This document shows positions 1 through 8,217 of a stretch of DNA of 64,000 bases, piece by piece. Numbering within the stretch: the first letter of the stretch is position 1; each line of letters opens with the position of its first letter. A program made the position numbers and the translations under genes. The notes below the pieces were generated by a model. The model ran no database searches and had not been told where the DNA came from. It was given only the letters and a program-made list of their open reading frames with translations. Source of the DNA: Sphingobacterium sp. UBA4616 (GTDB taxonomy: Bacteria > Bacteroidota > Bacteroidia > Sphingobacteriales > Sphingobacteriaceae); the NCBI GenBank assembly GCA_002386525.1, contig DGIS01000025.1, forward strand, positions 670,086 to 734,085. Direction: 5' to 3'.

Positions 1-149
1 TAACGTGTTCCATTCAATTCATTGTATTTATCACGACGTCGGCTACCAATTTCAACCACTGGAATTTTGATTGCTATTTTATATAAAAAAAACAATCCTA
101 AAAGTAGCTTATATGCATGATAAATCTTGAATGCTTTTATATTTGTCAT
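1..149 (-). CDS. Hypothetical protein, N-terminal part only (runs off the window)
   Basis: An ATG at 149 (minus strand) opens a frame that stays open for 49 codons to the window edge. The peptide starts MTNIKAFKIYHAYKLLLG, has a short hydrophobic stretch (LLLGLFFLYKIAI) and continues with a basic segment (EIGSRRRDKYNE). It lies 18 bp downstream of the fragment ending at 168, so the two could be co-transcribed. No family is recognised. The only support is an open frame, an ATG start and plausible composition, so this could be a chance frame. Confidence 0.4.
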   Translation of the reverse strand, partial: MTNIKAFKIYHAYKLLLGLFFLYKIAIKIPVVEIGSRRRDKYNELNGTR

Positions 150-167
150 CTTAGTACAGAGAGGAAA

Positions 168-425
168 TCAGGCTTCAATGGCCGGGCTCTTGTGTCTAAT
201 GGTAATACTCAAATTATATCCTTTTCTTTCATTCTTCCACATGTAGAAATGAATACCAATTTCCGTGCACGGGTTTTCATAATTTCGGCTTTTAAAAGTC
301 AGTATACTTTTTTTGATTTTGTGAGGGATTTCTTCATGAACCGACATATCATATAATTCATCGAAGATGCTTAGGAACAAATGTATATCGGAAATACGTG
401 ACGAATCATAACAGGTCAAGTCCAA
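168..425 (-). pseudogene. 5'-truncated hypothetical gene next to IS256 fragment
   Basis: A minus-strand frame of about 86 codons with natural-looking composition (acidic and aromatic residues, ending SITIRHKSPAIEA). Its only upstream start is a TTG at the very boundary with the IS256 transposase fragment that begins near 426. The simplest reading is that it is the carboxy-terminal part of a longer gene whose 5' end was lost when the IS-derived DNA arrived. No family is recognised. Confidence 0.35.
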
Positions 426-645
426 ATGCAAACTATGTACAACACAGAAATATCGCGTATTACAGAAAGCGTGCTTCCAGCGGTAAATGAGTGGCGTAGC
501 AGGCCTCTTGAAGCTGTTTATCCCTTTGTATTCCTAGACTGTATGCACATCAAGGTTCGCCAGAATGGAACTGTTGAATCGAGGGCTATCTATAATATCC
601 TGGGAGTTGGTATGGATGGTAGAAAAGATCTGATCGGTCTTTATA
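426..645 (+). pseudogene. IS256-family (Mutator-type) transposase, internal fragment
   Basis: About 70 residues match the conserved core of IS256-family transposases: an ISRITESVLPAVNEW segment, then AVYPFVFLDCMHIKVR carrying the first catalytic Asp of the DDE triad, then the ILGVGMDGRKDLIGLY block. The amino third, the second Asp/Glu region and the carboxy terminus are missing. Homology stops near 645, where sequence of an inverted IS3-type element begins. It is a dead remnant. No terminal inverted repeats could be identified. Confidence 0.8.
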
Positions 646-1115
646 GCTGCGCCGCCCAATCTTTTTCATGTACTTAGCCACTGTAACTCTAGAAACTTTA
701 ACACCCTCATCCAAAAGTTCAGCAGTTATTCTAGGGCTGACATATCGTTGTTTCTTATTGAAATAAATAGCTTTTATTCTGTCTTCAAGGGCCTTATTAG
801 AACTTTTTGGCTGTTTTCAGCGGCTTCGCCAAGAATAATAGCTTCTGACCCCAATTCCCAAAACTTTGCACATCATTTCAATGGGATATAAACCTTGGTA
901 TTGCTTGATAAAGCAATAAATCACCGATCGCTCTTGGAAAAGATGCCTATTGCCTTTTTTAATATCTCAAGTTCCAGTTCTGAATCCTTAAGTTTTTTCT
1001 TCAAAAGGCTTATACACTTTTGTTCTTCTGTTTGCTTCAGGTTCCCATTCCCTGAAAAACTCCCAGAGCTTAAAAAATCTGACTATTGTTCAAACATTGC
1101 TTGTAATGCTTGGGT
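646..1115 (-). pseudogene. Degenerate IS3-family element (orfA end plus orfB start)
   Basis: Read on the minus strand, 950-1050 encodes the orfA coiled-coil end (KKKLKDSELELEILKKAIG) followed by FSKSDR and a stop. Downstream comes an orfB start with the motif FIKQYQGLYPIEMMCKVLG and SYYSWRSR, broken by a stop/frameshift. A further frame then carries the HTH_21 segment with YVSPRITAELLDEGVKVSR and VAKYMKKIGRRS. The rve (DDE) integrase domain is absent because the element is cut at about 646 against the IS256 fragment. The orfA amino terminus is also not intact. This is clearly a non-functional IS3-group relic. Confidence 0.75.
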
Positions 1116-1143
1116 TTAGCACTTTTGTCCTATTAGAAGCCTT

Positions 1144-1185
1144 AAAAAAAGCCGGAACCTGCAAATGCAAGTTCCGGCTTTTTTT
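1144..1185. terminator. Bidirectional intrinsic terminator
   Basis: A perfect hairpin with arms AAAAAAAGCCGGAAC (1144-1158) and GTTCCGGCTTTTTTT (1171-1185). The A/T runs on both sides allow termination in either direction. It lies about 110 bp beyond the stop of the ParA-like gene, so it probably ends the AlbA_2-ParA transcript. Confidence 0.85.
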
Positions 1186-1292
1186 AATCCAAATTATACT
1201 TGCAAAATTCAAACTTCATATTAATTGTTATTATCTGGGCACGTTATGTTTTTAGAACTAAGGTGCTTTTTCTTCAAGTCTTATACTTTAGT

Positions 1293-2273
1293 TCATACAT
1301 CAGGACATCTACGAAGAATTTTTTTTGTAAGCTCCTTAAATTCTTCATAGCTTGTTTGCACAGCATAAACATGTGCTCCAATCGCTCCATCTGCAGGTCG
1401 TAATAGAAAAATAGGCTTATGTGCTTCCATTGACATCGGTGCTAAGCTTCTATAATGCTTTAAAAGAGAAATGCAATTATCATCTGTCTCCACACTCATT
1501 ATTGGGCAATCAACAAGGCCTAATACATATTCATTAAAAACAGCAGGAATTCTATTGGCCCATTTTAGATAAGATTTCACTGGGCGACTCTCCTTAGCAG
1601 AATATTGCATGATAATATATCCGGCAGCTTTTGTATTATTTTCGGGGATTTTGGCTGTCAAATTTTGTGGTTTTAGCTGTTTTCTTTGCTCCCATTCTTC
1701 TTTCCATTGCTGCAAAGTGGTGCCTAAATTCTTGATTCCTTGCAAAGAAAACAGATCCGAAGCTACTGGCGTAATGATATAATCCGAACTTATAGTGACA
1801 GCTCTATTAATAGCACCAAGATTTGGTCCAACATCGATCAATACAACTTCCGCACCAAATCGCTTGGCAGCTTCATCAATTATGGTCTTAAAAATACTCG
1901 TTACCCGAAAGGAATAGATATCGCGAGCCAAACACTTCAACCAAGCATCACTCAGTCTATCTTCAAAAGTTGATAGGGCAAGATTCCCTAGAATTACACC
2001 TAAATTATCATTAATTTTTTCAATATAAACAGGTATTGCAGGATCACCATTCACGATCGGGGTAATAGAATCTAATATCGTATCCGGACTATTGTTTTCA
2101 TAAATCTCTTCTAACCTATCCTCTGTCAAAAACATGGAAGTTAAATTTGATTGCGGATCTAAATCGACTGCAATTGTTTTAATACCGAGCTCCGACAACA
2201 TCCAGGCCACATGATAGACCGTTGTAGTTTTACCAACTCCGCCTTTATTATTAAAAAATGTTATTATTCTCAT
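1293..2273 (-). CDS. ParA/MinD-like P-loop ATPase
   Basis: The start RIITFFNNKGGVGKTT contains the deviant Walker A (KGGxGKT) of ParA/Soj ATPases. It is followed by a typical ParA block (IKTIAVDLDPQSNLTS) and a Walker B region (AEVVLIDVGPNLG). At about 326 residues it is longer than minimal ParA because of an inserted segment around residues 190-215. Family members bind ATP, dimerise and usually position DNA or protein cargo. No ParB or centromere-like repeat accompanies it. The chosen ATG (2273) overlaps the TAA of the upstream AlbA_2 gene (TAATG), so the two are probably translationally coupled. A GTG two codons upstream is less likely. The pairing suggests a defence or regulatory role rather than plasmid partition; that is inference. 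Confidence 0.85.
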   Translation of the reverse strand: MRIITFFNNKGGVGKTTTVYHVAWMLSELGIKTIAVDLDPQSNLTSMFLTEDRLEEIYENNSPDTILDSITPIVNGDPAIPVYIEKINDNLGVILGNLALSTFEDRLSDAWLKCLARDIYSFRVTSIFKTIIDEAAKRFGAEVVLIDVGPNLGAINRAVTISSDYIITPVASDLFSLQGIKNLGTTLQQWKEEWEQRKQLKPQNLTAKIPENNTKAAGYIIMQYSAKESRPVKSYLKWANRIPAVFNEYVLGLVDCPIMSVETDDNCISLLKHYRSLAPMSMEAHKPIFLLRPADGAIGAHVYAVQTSYEEFKELTKKILRRCPDV

Positions 2274-3466
2274 TACCACTGCTTATTTATTGGGACAACT
2301 ACCTTAAATTTAGTTTTTAAATCTAAATCAAATTCAGGTGCTCCATTTCCATTTTTATCCAACTCACTTATTGCCCTTTTTACGCCATAATTAAAGCGAT
2401 TGACGTAACCCAATATTTTCATAGCTTCAGCTAAGACCACATTTCTATAATCACTTGCATTTGGAAAGTTTTGTGGGGTAGCCTCACCAAATAAGCCCCC
2501 AGGGTTTATGATTTCTATACGATTAGAAAATTCATAGATATAAATTGGTGCATTGGATTCATAATTCCTATGCATCACAGCATTCATAATTAATTCACGC
2601 AGTGCCCAAAAGGGATAGTTTTTGACTAATACCTCTTGAAATGAATCTTGCTGAACAGGTCGTTCTTTAACAACATTGACCTTAATAAAATCGTCTAATA
2701 ATTGAAGTTCTGTAAATAATGCCCCTGAAAATTTCTTTTCAAACTCAATATCCGTGGTCATTTCTTGGCCTATAAATTTTACGTACTGAATGTACGCACC
2801 AGGGATATAAAATTCAGGATTTATACCGAACATTAAAATGCCCGCATTAGTTGGGCAGTTTTCCCTCGTATCGAAAAACCGTAAGGAAGCAAGCTGTTCC
2901 TCCGTTGTTCGCCCGTTTTCCTCGAGCGTTTCCTTGTCTATGGCAAAAGGCAGATAACTGTGTTTAAACAGCGGGATACTGAGATCCTTTACACTCGATC
3001 CCATTGCTGGTACCAAGTCATACGTTTTGGCATATGAAATACGCCTTTCAATAAGTATTCGCTCTTCTTCTAAAGATGCTCTATCTCTTCGGGGTCCAAC
3101 TCGGATCCAACACCTTCCATCATACCGTACCGGTGGATATGTAGATGGTTTAACTTCAACTACAACTACGTCACCATCATCAAAACTAAATACCTGACTC
3201 AATACAATAGATGGTTGTGGCAAGATTTTGCCGTTAGTTTTCATCCCTCCGATTTTTTGAAGATCCTCATCAGTCCACCTTTTACCACTCAGCGTCCCAT
3301 CATCATTTACCCCAAGTAATAAATAGCCTGGTTTTTTATTGTTCGGAAAATCATTACTGAAAGCACATATTGCCTGTCCTAATTTATCGTCAGCAGTAGA
3401 TCGAGTGCGCTCAATTCTATCACTTTCCATATCTGAAATTATCTCTAATAATTGCTCTCGGGTCAT
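2273..3466 (-). CDS. AlbA_2 (Schlafen-type) domain protein with GHKL ATPase-like C-terminus
   Basis: A COG2865-type protein of 397 residues. An amino-terminal Schlafen AlbA_2 domain (about residues 20-135) is shown by the GYLLLGVNDDGTLSGK segment, a VVVVEVKPSTYPPVRYDGR strand pair and the RVGPRRDRAS turn. The carboxy half has a GHKL/HATPase_c_4-like module with an N-box-like ELIMNAVMHRNYE and a G-box-like IEIINPGGLFG. Such proteins are annotated as putative transcriptional regulators or ATP-binding proteins, and Schlafen-type domains recur in anti-phage systems. The gene is first in a two-gene operon with the ParA-like ATPase (TAATG junction) and has its own promoter at 3540-3569. Confidence 0.85.
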   Translation of the reverse strand: MTREQLLEIISDMESDRIERTRSTADDKLGQAICAFSNDFPNNKKPGYLLLGVNDDGTLSGKRWTDEDLQKIGGMKTNGKILPQPSIVLSQVFSFDDGDVVVVEVKPSTYPPVRYDGRCWIRVGPRRDRASLEEERILIERRISYAKTYDLVPAMGSSVKDLSIPLFKHSYLPFAIDKETLEENGRTTEEQLASLRFFDTRENCPTNAGILMFGINPEFYIPGAYIQYVKFIGQEMTTDIEFEKKFSGALFTELQLLDDFIKVNVVKERPVQQDSFQEVLVKNYPFWALRELIMNAVMHRNYESNAPIYIYEFSNRIEIINPGGLFGEATPQNFPNASDYRNVVLAEAMKILGYVNRFNYGVKRAISELDKNGNGAPEFDLDLKTKFKVVVPINKQW

Positions 3467-3539
3467 GGAAGATATTTTATGATACTAAATTAATAATCCA
3501 GCATAGCATACGTCATGATAACATGAATACACAGCTCCT

Positions 3540-3569
3540 CAAAGTTAATCTTTTATTCTTATGTCACAA
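3540..3569 (-). promoter_or_regulatory. Bacteroidota-type promoter of the AlbA_2-ParA operon
   Basis: On the minus strand, TTG (3567-3569), 19 bp, then TAACTTTG (3540-3547) matches the Bacteroidota primary-sigma consensus TTG-N19-TAnnTTTG. Transcription would start near 3533, leaving a leader of about 65 nt that contains an inverted repeat TCATG-ataa-CATGA at 3513-3526, a possible operator. Confidence 0.75.
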
Positions 3570-3606
3570 AAAATGACGGCAAATAGGGAGCTTTCTGCTT
3601 TTCTCT

Positions 3607-4881
3607 TCATTCAGCTTGCATTTCAACCAAAAAACGTTCATTCCTGATTACAGGAGTCGCTCCAAAACGCCCAGTAATATACCATTTATCCAAAGGCGTA
3701 TTTAGACGAACACCCTCCATATCAGAACAACGGAACAAAATACTTTCTCCATATTCATTCTTTTCTGTAAACCAAACTTGATCCCTACGAAAAACTTCAC
3801 TACTCAATTGGCTCACATCATGTGTAGCAAATATCAATTGTGCATTATATTTATTGAATACCGGATTATGAAATATTTGAATCAAAAACCTTGTAATCAT
3901 AGGATGCAGATTTTTCTCCAGTTCATCTATGATCAATACCGAACCATCTTCTAAGGCTTCAATGATAATTCCTCCTAAAGCAAAAAGATTCTTAGTTCCC
4001 GTCGATTCGTCTTTCACTTCAAAAGTATGGCTACCGACTCTCCTTCCCGAATCAAACAGTCCGTGAGAGGTTTTAATATCATACCTAAACTTTTCTTGTA
4101 TGCGACCTCTCACCTCTTCAGGAACGGCAGATGGAAAGTCAAATCCTTTCCAGTCCATTTCCTCAACAGAGACTTTTTCTATCCCAGTATCTAAAGCACA
4201 TATCAAAGCATTAAAACGCTTTGTAAAAGTACCTTCTTCGTCTTCTGCCAAACGTCGAGCATAAAATCGTTTGAGATCATCTTCTGTATCACTATCCATA
4301 AATGGTACGGTTTGCAAAATTTGATCGAAAAAATCATAGGCCCCTGTTAATGCATCAACATTATTTAATGCAGCTTTTGACAAAAAAAGCTGATTCGGAA
4401 GAAGCATTTTTTCAATTGTTTTTTTTGCCCCTTTATAATAATCGCCAAACTTAATATCTGAATCAGCCTCCCTTAGATAAAGTAATGCTTTGGAATTACC
4501 CTTATAAAAAAATAGCTCTTCGTAAACTATTTTAGTAGCAGTAAACTTTACCTTATATAAATACTTCACCTCAAGGCTAACAAATTCTGCTTCAAACTCG
4601 ACGGGCTTCTGTTGATAACCAACATCCAGCATAAATGGCTCATAAACCGGAATATCTTTATTCGGCTTAAAATTAGCGGAATGATTAACCAAATAATCCA
4701 ACGCACGTATAGCTCTCAAGAAACCTGATTTTCCAGAGGCATTTGCTCCAAACAACACACTACTTCGCAACAAATCCCCCTGATAATTTTCAGGAGAACC
4801 TTTAGCTGAGGTTCTCCTCATGTCTAATATGGCTCTTTCCTTAAAGGATCTAAAATTTGAAACTGCAAAATAAACTAACAT
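3607..4881 (-). CDS. AAA family ATPase, RloA/AbiLi-like (COG1106)
   Basis: An OLD/ABC-like ATPase of 424 residues from the ATG at 4881; a TTG seven codons upstream is less likely. It starts LVYFAVSNFRSFKERAIL, the usual opening of this family. Walker A is GANASGKSG, the signature region is around ESTGTKNLFALGG, Walker B is SVLIIDELEKNLHP and the switch histidine is in LIFATHDVSQL. Relatives in RloAB and AbiL abortive-infection pairs act with an adjacent RloB-type nuclease. Here the next gene is AlbA_2, 140 bp away with its own promoter, and no RloB is visible. It may be an orphan or may work with the AlbA_2-ParA pair. Confidence 0.8.
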   Translation of the reverse strand: MLVYFAVSNFRSFKERAILDMRRTSAKGSPENYQGDLLRSSVLFGANASGKSGFLRAIRALDYLVNHSANFKPNKDIPVYEPFMLDVGYQQKPVEFEAEFVSLEVKYLYKVKFTATKIVYEELFFYKGNSKALLYLREADSDIKFGDYYKGAKKTIEKMLLPNQLFLSKAALNNVDALTGAYDFFDQILQTVPFMDSDTEDDLKRFYARRLAEDEEGTFTKRFNALICALDTGIEKVSVEEMDWKGFDFPSAVPEEVRGRIQEKFRYDIKTSHGLFDSGRRVGSHTFEVKDESTGTKNLFALGGIIIEALEDGSVLIIDELEKNLHPMITRFLIQIFHNPVFNKYNAQLIFATHDVSQLSSEVFRRDQVWFTEKNEYGESILFRCSDMEGVRLNTPLDKWYITGRFGATPVIRNERFLVEMQAE

Positions 4882-4922
4882 ATCTCTTCTGTTTATACAC
4901 AAAAATGAAAAATAAAAATGAT

Positions 4923-4952
4923 AAAACCTACATTTTTGTCCAAAATAAACAA
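4923..4952 (-). promoter_or_regulatory. Probable promoter of the RloA-like ATPase gene
   Basis: On the minus strand, TTG (4950-4952), 19 bp, TAGGTTTT (4923-4930). The spacing is exact and the -7 element has one mismatch (final T instead of G). It sits 42 bp upstream of the ATG at 4881, in very AT-rich DNA where chance matches are not rare. Confidence 0.45.
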
Positions 4953-5117
4953 AATAAACATTTTAATCATTTTTAAAACATTTTAAACATTATAAACAAA
5001 TAGGGCAAACAGCCCAAATAAGTCTATTGACTCGATTAAGAAGACCAACCAAAAAATTCAGTTATATTTGTAATACCTAATATTTTTAATAAAGTATCAA
5101 GGAAATAGTTAAACAAT

Positions 5118-5288
5118 ATGAAGACATCTTTGCAGAAACAAACTAAGCACGAAGGTGCCAAAGTAACTCACAAAGTTTCTAAAACTGGGCCTGCTGTAAC
5201 TACTGAGAAGAACAGATTTAAAGGTATGCACCAAAATCTTGAAAAAGTTGAACCGCTCTATATCCCAGGCTATAAAGTTAGAGGATAA
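5118..5288 (+). CDS. Small basic protein (56 aa)
   Basis: ATG at 5118, stop at 5286-5288. The protein is short and Lys-rich, beginning MKTSLQKQTKHEGAK and ending YIPGYKVRG, with no membrane segment. A -7-like TATATTTG lies at 5063-5070, about 48 bp upstream, but no good -33 element is seen. Composition and position suggest a real small gene, possibly nucleic-acid associated; this is inference. No family is recognised. Confidence 0.5.
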   Translation: MKTSLQKQTKHEGAKVTHKVSKTGPAVTTEKNRFKGMHQNLEKVEPLYIPGYKVRG

Positions 5289-5426
5289 ATTATCCAATAA
5301 AAAAACTAATCAAACCGATCTATTTTAAAAGGATTGAACTCGGTTGATATTTCATAATCATGGTCATATTGACTGATCATTAATTTCCTAAAATATATGA
5401 TCAATACGTCTGGAATTTCCGAATAG

Positions 5427-5732
5427 CTAGGAAGTAGAAATTAGCATCTTTTTATAACCCAAATTAGAAGATGATAATTGTTCAATTTTGATATTGATAT
5501 GAGAATCAACAGAATTCATACTGATGGTCCAGTTATAATTCACACAATCATCCTCCCAAAATACCTTGGTAGAATAAGGAAAATACCCTATATCCTTTTC
5601 TTTTATGATTTCGTAAATAAAGAAAAACTTGTTAAGTAGCACCTGGAATTTATCGCCATAATCTGAACTATGGGCTATTTTAAATTGTTTGGTCTCGGAT
5701 GAAATCTCGGCTACAATAGAGCCCAAGGTCAC
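5427..5732 (-). CDS. Hypothetical protein (101 aa)
   Basis: A soluble, acidic, aromatic-rich small protein (FFFIYEIIKEKDIGYFPY, then VFWEDDCVNYNW) with no signal peptide or membrane segment. Size and composition resemble the small immunity-type proteins scattered through Bacteroidota accessory regions, but no family is recognised. It lies alone between convergent and divergent neighbours. Confidence 0.55.
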   Translation of the reverse strand: MTLGSIVAEISSETKQFKIAHSSDYGDKFQVLLNKFFFIYEIIKEKDIGYFPYSTKVFWEDDCVNYNWTISMNSVDSHINIKIEQLSSSNLGYKKMLISTS

Positions 5733-5889
5733 TATTATAAATTGACTTCCATTTATTTACAATAGTAGTTGTTCGCAGCGAATTTTCCTAAGTCTCAAGA
5801 TAAATATCGCAATAAATATACTGCGCATGTACACTGCAGACCTTTAGAATATATTTGTTTAGTAAAATGAAGAATAGCAATTATAGTAT

Positions 5890-6582
5890 ATGACACTTGA
5901 AGAATTAACACTTGAAATTTATGCGGAAAGGGCATTGACTGATTTTGATAGTAAACACTTGGTTAAATGGGCTGTAAATGTTTTAACCTTGGGATATGAG
6001 AGTAACAACCTGTATATTTTAGCTGGTCTGGATAACGCATCTACGGAAGAACGCGAAATTTATTTTTGGAAATCAATTGCTGATCTAAAGTTGAATATAG
6101 AGAAAAGCGATGAAGATTTAATGGAAAAATATGCTTTAACAATCGCAAAAAAAGCAATCAGAAAAGAGGTCAGTATAGAATATGCTTTTGGCCAAATGTT
6201 GAAAATTGTATCCGGGAGCGAGTATGACTATAGGTATATGGCCTTTTATGAAATTGACGAGGATCTGGACTATTTGAAATATGACAATTCAACCCTATTT
6301 AATAACGGACTTACCCTTGAAAATTCAAAAGAATTCATCTTAGAGGAAATGAAAATCTTCGTCGAAATGGAAAGCTTAAATATCCCCCGCGAACAACGTG
6401 AAAAATGCTATTGCGAGACTTGTAAAAACCTTACTAGCCCAATAATGAAAAATAAATTTCAGCTTAAAAAGCCATTTAAAAATACAGCTTTGGCATGTGG
6501 GATATGTGGTTCAGATAAGCTTAAATACAGCAGCAATCATGATGTTAAAAGGAGAATAATAGAACAGTCGAAAAAAAAATAA
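5890..6582 (+). CDS. Hypothetical protein with C-terminal zinc ribbon
   Basis: A 230-residue soluble protein. The first 150 residues look helical and acidic. The carboxy third carries two Cys pairs, CYCETC and CGIC, spaced like a zinc ribbon, followed by a basic tail (KRRIIEQSKKK). Such a layout is compatible with metal binding and nucleic-acid contact. No known family is recognised. It lies in the accessory region among toxin/immunity-like genes. Confidence 0.6.
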   Translation: MTLEELTLEIYAERALTDFDSKHLVKWAVNVLTLGYESNNLYILAGLDNASTEEREIYFWKSIADLKLNIEKSDEDLMEKYALTIAKKAIRKEVSIEYAFGQMLKIVSGSEYDYRYMAFYEIDEDLDYLKYDNSTLFNNGLTLENSKEFILEEMKIFVEMESLNIPREQREKCYCETCKNLTSPIMKNKFQLKKPFKNTALACGICGSDKLKYSSNHDVKRRIIEQSKKK

Positions 6583-6611
6583 GGTTGCGAATCCTTTTGG
6601 AATGGAAGGTG

Positions 6612-7019
6612 CTATTCATCCGCTACTTTTTTATAACAATTTTGATTTGGGATATCAGCGGAAAAATGACCAACACAAAATTCTATCCTACCGCTATTTA
6701 CATCTATATATCCAATTCCATTACTTATTGTATCGTTTAAAAGTTCAGGAAACTTTACTAAATCTCTATCCAAATTCAAAAAATAAGGTGGTTCAAAGAC
6801 TATTAAATCGTGATCTACTTTCCACTTTCCTTTAGTTTTCAACACCAGCTTTTTATTCCTATCATACACCCTGCGATAATATATATTATTAGTCCCTAGC
6901 TGAATAGTATCATAGGTGTTTGTATAGTTATCAGGGCTGTAAGTTCCTATCATTTCCCAACTATAGTAACTACAAGAGACTAGTACGAAAATAAAAAAAA
7001 GAAAAATTGCTGCTCTCAT
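6612..7019 (-). CDS. Small hypothetical lipoprotein
   Basis: The ATG at 7019 gives MRAAIFLFFIFVLVSCS, a typical lipoprotein signal with lipobox LVSC, so the longer frame starting at 7082 is rejected. The mature part (about 118 residues) is beta-rich with a GKWKVDHDLIVFEPPYF segment, like the small envelope lipoproteins common in Bacteroidota. Function unknown. Confidence 0.6.
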   Translation of the reverse strand: MRAAIFLFFIFVLVSCSYYSWEMIGTYSPDNYTNTYDTIQLGTNNIYYRRVYDRNKKLVLKTKGKWKVDHDLIVFEPPYFLNLDRDLVKFPELLNDTISNGIGYIDVNSGRIEFCVGHFSADIPNQNCYKKVADE

Positions 7020-7076
7020 ATTTAATAATCTACCAATAAGGTCACAAGTAAAAACCTGATAAATGAATTTAGCAAA

Positions 7077-7277
7077 TTGCATTATGGAAAAGAAAACATT
7101 TTGACATCACCTGTTAAATCATTCGCGCCATTTTATGAAAGTATACTTCTTCCTGTTTTATTTCTTGTTTTAGCTTGTCAAAGCACAATTAAAAAAACAC
7201 CTAAAGCAAAAGCTCCAGAAAAAACTTTTAATTATTCCGCTTTTGGAAAAGATTATAAGGATACTTGGATAGCTTAA
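7077..7277 (+). CDS. Possible short lipoprotein remnant
   Basis: A 66-codon frame whose middle reads like a lipoprotein signal (ILLPVLFLVLACQS) followed by a Lys-rich linker and a short tail ending DYKDTWIA. The stretch before the hydrophobic segment is unusually long for a signal peptide and the mature part is only about 30 residues. It may be the decayed front end of a longer lipoprotein gene. Confidence 0.25.
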   Translation: MHYGKENILTSPVKSFAPFYESILLPVLFLVLACQSTIKKTPKAKAPEKTFNYSAFGKDYKDTWIA

Positions 7278-7425
7278 TACCAATAGCAATATTGGGTGAT
7301 CACTAACACGGCTTGAATAAATTATTGGATTATGAAATGAACAGTATTTTCAATGGCGTATTAAAAAATACTAAATGCTATTTTTACAGCAAATTTGTAT
7401 TTTGTAACCAATTGGTAAGAGCAAT

Positions 7426-8100
7426 ATGATTTCAGACGACGAACTAGAAAATGTAGATCCAGACGATATTAGCGATCTACTCGTTAAAGTTGAAAAGTCA
7501 TTTGACATGAAGTTTGAGAGCACTGAACTGAAGTACATTTTGACTTTCGGGGAACTATGCGATCACATCGCCAATAAAATTCAACTAGCACATTCGAACG
7601 ACTGCACAAGCCAACAGGCTTTTTATAAACTGCGCGATGCAATGGCATCGATACTTCAAATAGACTACAAAACAATCACGACCAGCTCTTCGCTCCTCCA
7701 CCTTCTACCTAAACAAAACAGACGTTCTCTGGTAAAAAAATTGGAAGTACACCTGGGGTTTAAACTTCATATACTACGACCGCCCTACTGGGCATCCGCG
7801 ACACTAGCGATTTTCCTAGTTACATCTTGCGCTGCACTATTCTTTAATTGGCAGATCGGACTTGCAGGACTTGCATTTTCTAATGCTGGGATATGGTTTG
7901 TAAATAAAATTGGTAGTGTACTTGACGTACAAACGGTAGGTCAAGCGGCGAAAAAAATGACACGTGAAAGTTATTTTAAATCTAGACGCAACCCGAGGAC
8001 TATCAATAAAAGTGAAATTGAAAAAATACTGGTTGATTTATTTAGTAATGATTTAGGGATAGACAAAAGTAAACTAACAAGAGAGGCAAAACTCAGCTAA
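7426..8100 (+). CDS. Membrane protein with acyl-carrier-protein-like N-terminus
   Basis: A 224-residue protein. Residues 1-90 resemble the helical acyl-carrier fold (ISDLLVKVEKSF, TFGELCDHIANKI) but show no clear DSL phosphopantetheine site. Two adjacent membrane segments follow (WASATLAIFLVTSCAALFF and IGLAGLAFSNAGIWFV), and then a basic cytoplasmic tail (EIEKILVDLFSNDLG) that again looks ACP-like. Similar uncharacterised proteins occur in Bacteroidota accessory loci. The role is unknown. Confidence 0.65.
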   Translation: MISDDELENVDPDDISDLLVKVEKSFDMKFESTELKYILTFGELCDHIANKIQLAHSNDCTSQQAFYKLRDAMASILQIDYKTITTSSSLLHLLPKQNRRSLVKKLEVHLGFKLHILRPPYWASATLAIFLVTSCAALFFNWQIGLAGLAFSNAGIWFVNKIGSVLDVQTVGQAAKKMTRESYFKSRRNPRTINKSEIEKILVDLFSNDLGIDKSKLTREAKLS

Positions 8101-8187
8101 ATTCCTAAAGAGGGTACACTATTTTCGACGCAATTACTGAACAACAGACAAATTTAAAATAAGGCTATTCTCACTGATGGCCTCTAG

Positions 8188-8217
8188 TTGCACAAAATTT
8201 TCTTTAAATTAGCTTTG
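8188..8217 (+). promoter_or_regulatory. Canonical Bacteroidota promoter
   Basis: TTG (8188-8190), 19 bp, TAGCTTTG (8210-8217) fits the consensus in both elements and spacing. Transcription would begin near 8224, after the GTG at 8217 that would be the start of the next open frame. It probably serves the ATPase gene at 8655, with the intervening frame as part of a long leader. Confidence 0.7.

Noticed and set aside
1293..2273. Plasmid partition locus
   Set aside because: The ParA-like protein has no ParB partner or iterons nearby and is coupled to an AlbA_2 gene; the surroundings look chromosomal.
5109..5297. 62-codon minus-strand frame
   Set aside because: Antisense to the better-supported Lys-rich small gene at 5118-5288, which has an ATG and a -7-like element.
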